Origin: Zarea fungicola
Lineage: Eukaryota; Ascomycota; Sordariomycetes; Hypocreales; Cordycipitaceae
Assembly: GCA_900169235.1 (NCBI GenBank)
Contig: FWCC01000189.1
Span: 1 to 10,676, forward strand
Direction: 5' to 3'
Length of the DNA stretch: 10,676 bases
Of the stretch, positions 7,774-10,676 are shown in pieces. The notes beneath the pieces were generated by a model. The model was given only the letters and a program-made list of their open reading frames with translations. It searched no databases and was not told where the DNA came from. A program made the position numbers and the translations under genes. Every line of letters starts with the position of its first letter. Within the stretch, counting starts at the first letter, position 1.

Positions 7774-7799
7774 TGTGAATCAAGACTTTGATTTCCCAT
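7770..7799 (-). promoter_or_regulatory. Upstream ORF whose stop overlaps the MFS start codon
   Basis: A nine-codon ORF (MGNQSLDSQ) starts at 7799 and ends in TGA at 7772-7770, overlapping the main ATG as ATGA. A second tiny uORF, MFQVQA, lies at 7875-7895. Either acts only if the leader RNA starts upstream of it, which is not known. Confidence 0.4.
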
Positions 7800-7927
7800 A
7801 AAATATAAACCAAAGGTGAGATTAGAAGAAGGAGACCAGTGCTCAATTATCGACGTCGTTCGCTGTGGGTATTGCTATGCCTGGACTTGGAACATAAAAC
7901 AGGAAGACAAGAGCTGACGAAGGCAGC

Positions 7928-7935
7928 TTTAAATA
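7928..7935 (-). promoter_or_regulatory. TATA-like box upstream of the MFS gene
   Basis: The minus strand reads TATTTAAA about 155 nt before the start codon. A pyrimidine-rich stretch (TCTCCTTCTTCTAATCTC on the minus strand, about 7818-7836) lies between it and the ATG, a common arrangement around fungal transcription starts. No binding site for a known pathway regulator was recognised. Confidence 0.4.
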
Positions 7936-8029
7936 CAAGAGGCTAAATCTTACAGAAGCATCTTGCATAGTACTCCATAGATATAGCCCTTAATCCAGCC
8001 ACATCCAATGAAAATTTTATATTGCTAAA

Positions 8030-8286
8030 TTAGGAGGCCAACCTTGTCTTGTCATTGAGCTCCGTGTAAAGCCTTGCCAAATACTTCCGGAGCGACAAGG
8101 TTGTAACAAACAGGGTGGGCTCAGTATTTTCCGCCGCGGTCTTATGTAGGCGCAGCTATTTGATTTGATCGTCGGCGGATTCTCGTAGCAGTCTTGTTTC
8201 AAGTCGGCGATGTTTTTGACGACAAGCTCAAAGTTGTTTAGCAGACAATACGACCACGATGAAGTGTATGCTGGCACTGGGAGGTG
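8030..8286 (-). pseudogene. Unidentified gene fragment with a frameshift
   Basis: Two adjacent minus-strand frames both give protein-like sequence. One, at about 8286-8160, includes NNFELVVKNIADLKQDCYEN. The other, shifted by one base, at 8155-8033 includes TEPTLFVTTLSLRKYLARLY and then TELNDKTRLAS. A TAG at 8156-8158 begins the second frame and a TAA at 8030-8032 ends it. The simplest reading is one decayed coding region with a one-base indel near 8160-8180. I do not recognise the family. It lies some 260 nt upstream of the MFS start on the same strand and looks unrelated to it. Confidence 0.38.
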
Positions 8287-8898
8287 TCTAGATTAGCATT
8301 CACTACATTTAATGGTTATTTGTACTTGGTTTCTCTTTTTCCTCTTGTAACACCAGTTCACGATGCCATGAGGCCAAAAACCCGGCGCTGTATTAGTTGT
8401 GACGCTTACCTCTCTGACCTCACTAGCACCCTTTGCGTGGATGACAGTGGAGGGGTGGACGCACTAAACGAACCTTGTATTAACTAGATAATGCCTTTTC
8501 TACAACAGAATCCATGGCCTAACTGTTCGGTTTGCATGTCTACTATGATCGTCCTTTGCTGGAAGGAGTAATTAGTCATATGCTCCGTCCACGGAGTATC
8601 CATCGGGGCTAGCTTATCTTCCACCGCCGTTGAGCTTCATCCTCCGCGGCGGAAATACGGAATTTGATTGAATGCATCTTTAGATACACAAGGTGCATCA
8701 TTTCATTGTCACCTAATATATTTCTGTTTCCACTCAGTCTAGCTAGAATCGGAAATGAACGACGGGTTGCATTAGCCAAGCCGAAGCATGCGTTAGCTCG
8801 ACATAAGATACCTCAAATACTGCCCATAACTATAATTACTCACATGCCTACTCACCTCATTTATATTAGATGCCTGTCACCATAACCAGCCAACGTGA
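8287..8898. other. No gene seen
   Basis: I see only short unsupported frames, including one of 67 codons on the plus strand at 8284-8487. Small palindromes occur (CTCCGT/ACGGAG at about 8583-8596). A CCGCGGCGGAAA at about 8643-8654 is the inverse of a match near 8128-8139. Nothing further can be supported. Confidence 0.5.
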
Positions 8899-9292
8899 AA
8901 ACCAGATAGCCTTGATTCGATCGACTTTGCTAATCAGGCGCTGGGTGGAAACACCGAGACTTTAGAGCTGTGGAAGCTTCCAAGCAAGGCCGCGGCCTCA
9001 CCGCAGCAGCGCATCGCAGAACTTGAAGAAAGAAATTGGCGACGGCAGGATATTAACGCCGAGTGTCAAAAATACAAGCTACTGCTGGCTCTTGTACCAG
9101 CGTTACGAAGCCAAGTCGATCAATTGCAACGAAAGGTGGACGACTACAATGACGAGATCTAGCAAGTATGTAAAAGCTGGGAAGCTAGCAAGGGGGCATA
9201 GGCGGTCAATAGTTTGTTCCTATATGCAAATAAGCGGGCAATCGGACATCGTGGAGAAGATGATTGCAAGACAGACTTTACTATATCATTAA
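8899..9292 (+). pseudogene. Coiled-coil protein remnant with stop and frameshift
   Basis: After a TGA at 8896-8898 a plus-strand frame reads PDSLDSIDFANQALGGNTET, then LELWKLPSKAAASPQQRIAE and a charged helical stretch containing LRSQVDQLQRKVDDYNDEI, ended by TAG at 9160-9162. The heptad pattern of Leu/Ile/Val suggests a coiled coil. After the G-run at 9192-9196 the protein-like reading moves one frame (RRSIV...SYMQISGQSDIVEKM) and ends at TAA 9290-9292. A single-base change in the length of that G-run would account for the shift. The TAG sits where Gln would fit. I do not recognise the family; it may be a multicopy fungal hypothetical protein, given the RIP-type stop. Confidence 0.45.
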
Positions 9293-9530
9293 AGTGTAAA
9301 GCAGTCGGCACAAAATAGTTACTAGCCTAAATATGTCACAGCAAGAAAGAGATTAGTCAATCGCAGGCTTAGAGCCTGAGTATACTAAACCCAAAGGACG
9401 TGCTATTTCCTGTTGCTGCTGCGCAAGTCACTAGTTGCAGTAGCTGCCAATCCAGCTGGTCATAGAACGGCTAGTTAAGAGCCATTGGGTAGAGAAGAAC
9501 CAGCTTGCCGCATGATAATGAGTACCGTAG

Positions 9531-9767
9531 GTGGAAGAAGGTAAAGTCCGTAAGTGGTATACAGCACAGCCAGAAAAGGTAAGAGCAGAAAGTGCCAATT
9601 GGCTGAGAACCATGGACGGGCTAGACGTCGACCTATGGCACTGCAAGAACAGTTAGAAAGCCATTAATAAATAGCTGGCCAAAAATGGACGCGAGCTAAG
9701 GGATGAACTTGCGGGTGCGAGCGGTGCGGCCATAGGTACAACCTGCCTACGCAAAGCGGTGTGCTAG
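9531..9767 (+). pseudogene. Second decayed coding fragment, possibly the same gene
   Basis: One plus-strand frame reads VEEGKVRKWYTAQPEK, then a segment including NWLRTMDGLDVDLWHCKNS, then LAKNGRELRDELAGASGAAI. It contains TAG at 9654-9656 and 9672-9674 and ends at TAG 9765-9767. The internal TAGs lie in Lys/Gln-rich helical context where Gln is plausible. The peptide is charged and helix-prone like the fragment upstream, and no other gene lies between them. Linkage is inferred and the family is not recognised. Confidence 0.32.
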
Positions 9768-9837
9768 ATGGTCGCCAGAAAGCCGACCGCGGATAATAAG
9801 ACATGAAGCCTGCTACTTTTAGCACCTAAGAAATACA

Positions 9838-10350
9838 TTATATCCGCTAATAGAATTAAATAATAATTTTTACTACTATAAAATATAAGATTATCTAGTG
9901 AACTTTAGCCTTACTTAAGTTTATATGCATTAGACTTACTTATGCTTATTAGTAATAACTATAGCCGTACTAATTAATCTAACCCTAGCGGCATAGATCT
10001 TAGAGCGGGTAGTTAACTATATTGTGAAATCTACTAATAATTTTAATAACATCCCTTCTCTATAATATAAGTATATATAGAGGCTTGCTAAGCTTATTAT
10101 ATAACTAGATTACTATATAATAAGTCTCTACTAACTATAGCCATAGTGTAATAATGGCTTAATTAATATAAGTCATAGTTAGAGTATACTTTAAAGTAAG
10201 TTAGGTTATATTAAATAGTATACTTATAAGTATTATTAAGAATAGAACTCTTAATAATAGAACTATTATTTAGATTAATTAATAGAGATCTAAAACTATC
10301 TAGACTAGCTATGGCCTTTAAGCTCATTAATATATTTATTAGATCTTTAT
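9838..10350. repeat. TpA-rich block, heavily RIP-mutated DNA
   Basis: By hand count, 9841-10320 has roughly a hundred TpA dinucleotides but fewer than ten each of CpA and TpG, with CTA/TAG and TTAATTAA-like strings throughout. This depletion of CpA/TpG in favour of TpA is the footprint of RIP on repeated DNA. No frame stays open and the original sequence cannot be recognised. The left edge is gradual and the right edge is sharp. Confidence 0.75.
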
Positions 10351-10436
10351 TGCTCACTCCGCTCACTAGTGATCTTAGTGAGCGCCGCTTACTGCGATCA
10401 CTAGTGATCTAGGTGATTGGTCACGTGACCGATCAC
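10351..10436. repeat. Cluster of palindromes at the edge of the AT-rich block
   Basis: The segment holds GCTCACTA...TAGTGAGC (10361-10383), a 12-nt direct repeat CACTAGTGATCT (10364-10375 and 10399-10410), and the perfect palindrome GATCACTAGTGATC (10396-10409). It also holds a near-perfect 24-nt palindrome with core GGTCACGTGACC (10413-10436, core 10419-10430). The central CACGTG is an E-box of the Cbf1/Pho4 class. The density of symmetric motifs suggests the end of a mobile element, but no matching opposite end is seen. Confidence 0.5.
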
Positions 10437-10571
10437 TTCCTAATTTGGCTCTATGCAGGCGCCCGTCGTTAGGTCTCCTCCTAGGCCGCCTCAGCCTCTT
10501 TTCGTTTGTAATACACAGCTCCTGCCGGGCGATGAAAACACAATTAAGGATGAAATCGTACAATACGCTAG

Positions 10572-10676
10572 TGCTATGGTCGGAGCCTACTGGATCGTTA
10601 TAGTTAGGGTGACTGAGAATTGTCTATATTTGCTTAAGGAGAAAAAGGATCTAACTAAACCTACCCACAAAAAGTC
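10572..10676 (-). repeat. Second LTR of the same family, cut by window edge
   Basis: Positions 10572-10657 match 3662-3747 at 75 of 86 bases without gaps, including an unbroken match over TGTCTATATTTGCTTAAGGA. The copy starts with TG at the same place as the first LTR. After 10657 the two sequences diverge. The DNA just left of it (10560-10571) lacks the priming-site sequence, so this is either a solo LTR or the 3' LTR of a second minus-oriented element that continues to the right. Confidence 0.85.

Noticed and set aside
8128..8655. CCGCGGCGGAAA pair as terminal inverted repeats of a DNA transposon
   Set aside because: The match is only about 13 bp, does not extend, has no target-site duplication and encloses no transposase; chance is likely.
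10375..10563. A 62-codon minus frame before the second LTR
   Set aside because: It runs through the palindrome cluster, is Arg-rich without pattern and has no start or family support.
10572..10676. Second LTR as the right-hand (5') LTR of an element lying between the two LTRs
   Set aside because: The priming-site sequence found next to the first LTR is absent left of 10572, and the adjacent DNA has no gag.
1..10676. tRNA, rRNA, CRISPR array or bacterial defence operon
   Set aside because: No tRNA T-loop/cloverleaf, rRNA core or regularly spaced repeats were seen, and spliceosomal introns show the DNA is eukaryotic.

Overview
The window looks like genomic DNA of a filamentous ascomycete (Pezizomycotina). 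It holds one intact 14-helix MFS transporter gene with two short introns (65 and 67 nt, CTAAC branch sites, GT-AG ends). This gene sits among wrecked repeats whose lesions carry the signature of repeat-induced point mutation (RIP): C-to-T at CpA on either strand, giving TAG/TAA stops and TpA-rich DNA. Genus and species cannot be told from the sequence.

Positions 1-3865 (minus strand) hold the 5' part of a Ty3/Gypsy LTR retrotransposon: 5' LTR (3662-3865), priming site (3651-3661), gag (3607-2564), then pol in one frame (protease, reverse transcriptase, RNase H, start of integrase). The rest of integrase and the 3' LTR lie off the left edge. Over the 3.6 kb internal region I found no indel that breaks a frame, but 13 in-frame stops, 12 of them TAG or TAA. 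Several catalytic or zinc-binding residues are also changed. The 11 nt directly after the LTR are exactly complementary to 11 nt inside the LTR, which is the arrangement used for self-primed reverse transcription by Tf1-type elements.

Positions 3866-4173 (minus) are a decayed ankyrin-repeat gene that appears to be cut by the element exactly at the LTR end. A same-frame, weaker protein-like stretch extends to 4869. From 4870 to 5928 I see no gene, only a short inverted repeat.

Positions 5929-7773 (minus) encode the intact 570-residue MFS transporter, with a plausible TATA box, CT-rich leader and two small upstream ORFs at 7774-7935.

Positions 8030-9767 contain frameshifted and stop-containing gene fragments that open-reading-frame calling hides: one on the minus strand (8030-8286) and two coiled-coil-like fragments on the plus strand (8899-9292 and 9531-9767).

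Positions 9838-10350 are an extremely TpA-rich, CpA/TpG-poor block typical of heavily RIPed repeat DNA. It ends in a cluster of palindromes (10351-10436). At 10572 a second LTR of the same family as the left element begins and runs off the window. The genes do not form a pathway; the window reads as a repeat-rich accessory region with one preserved efflux-type gene.
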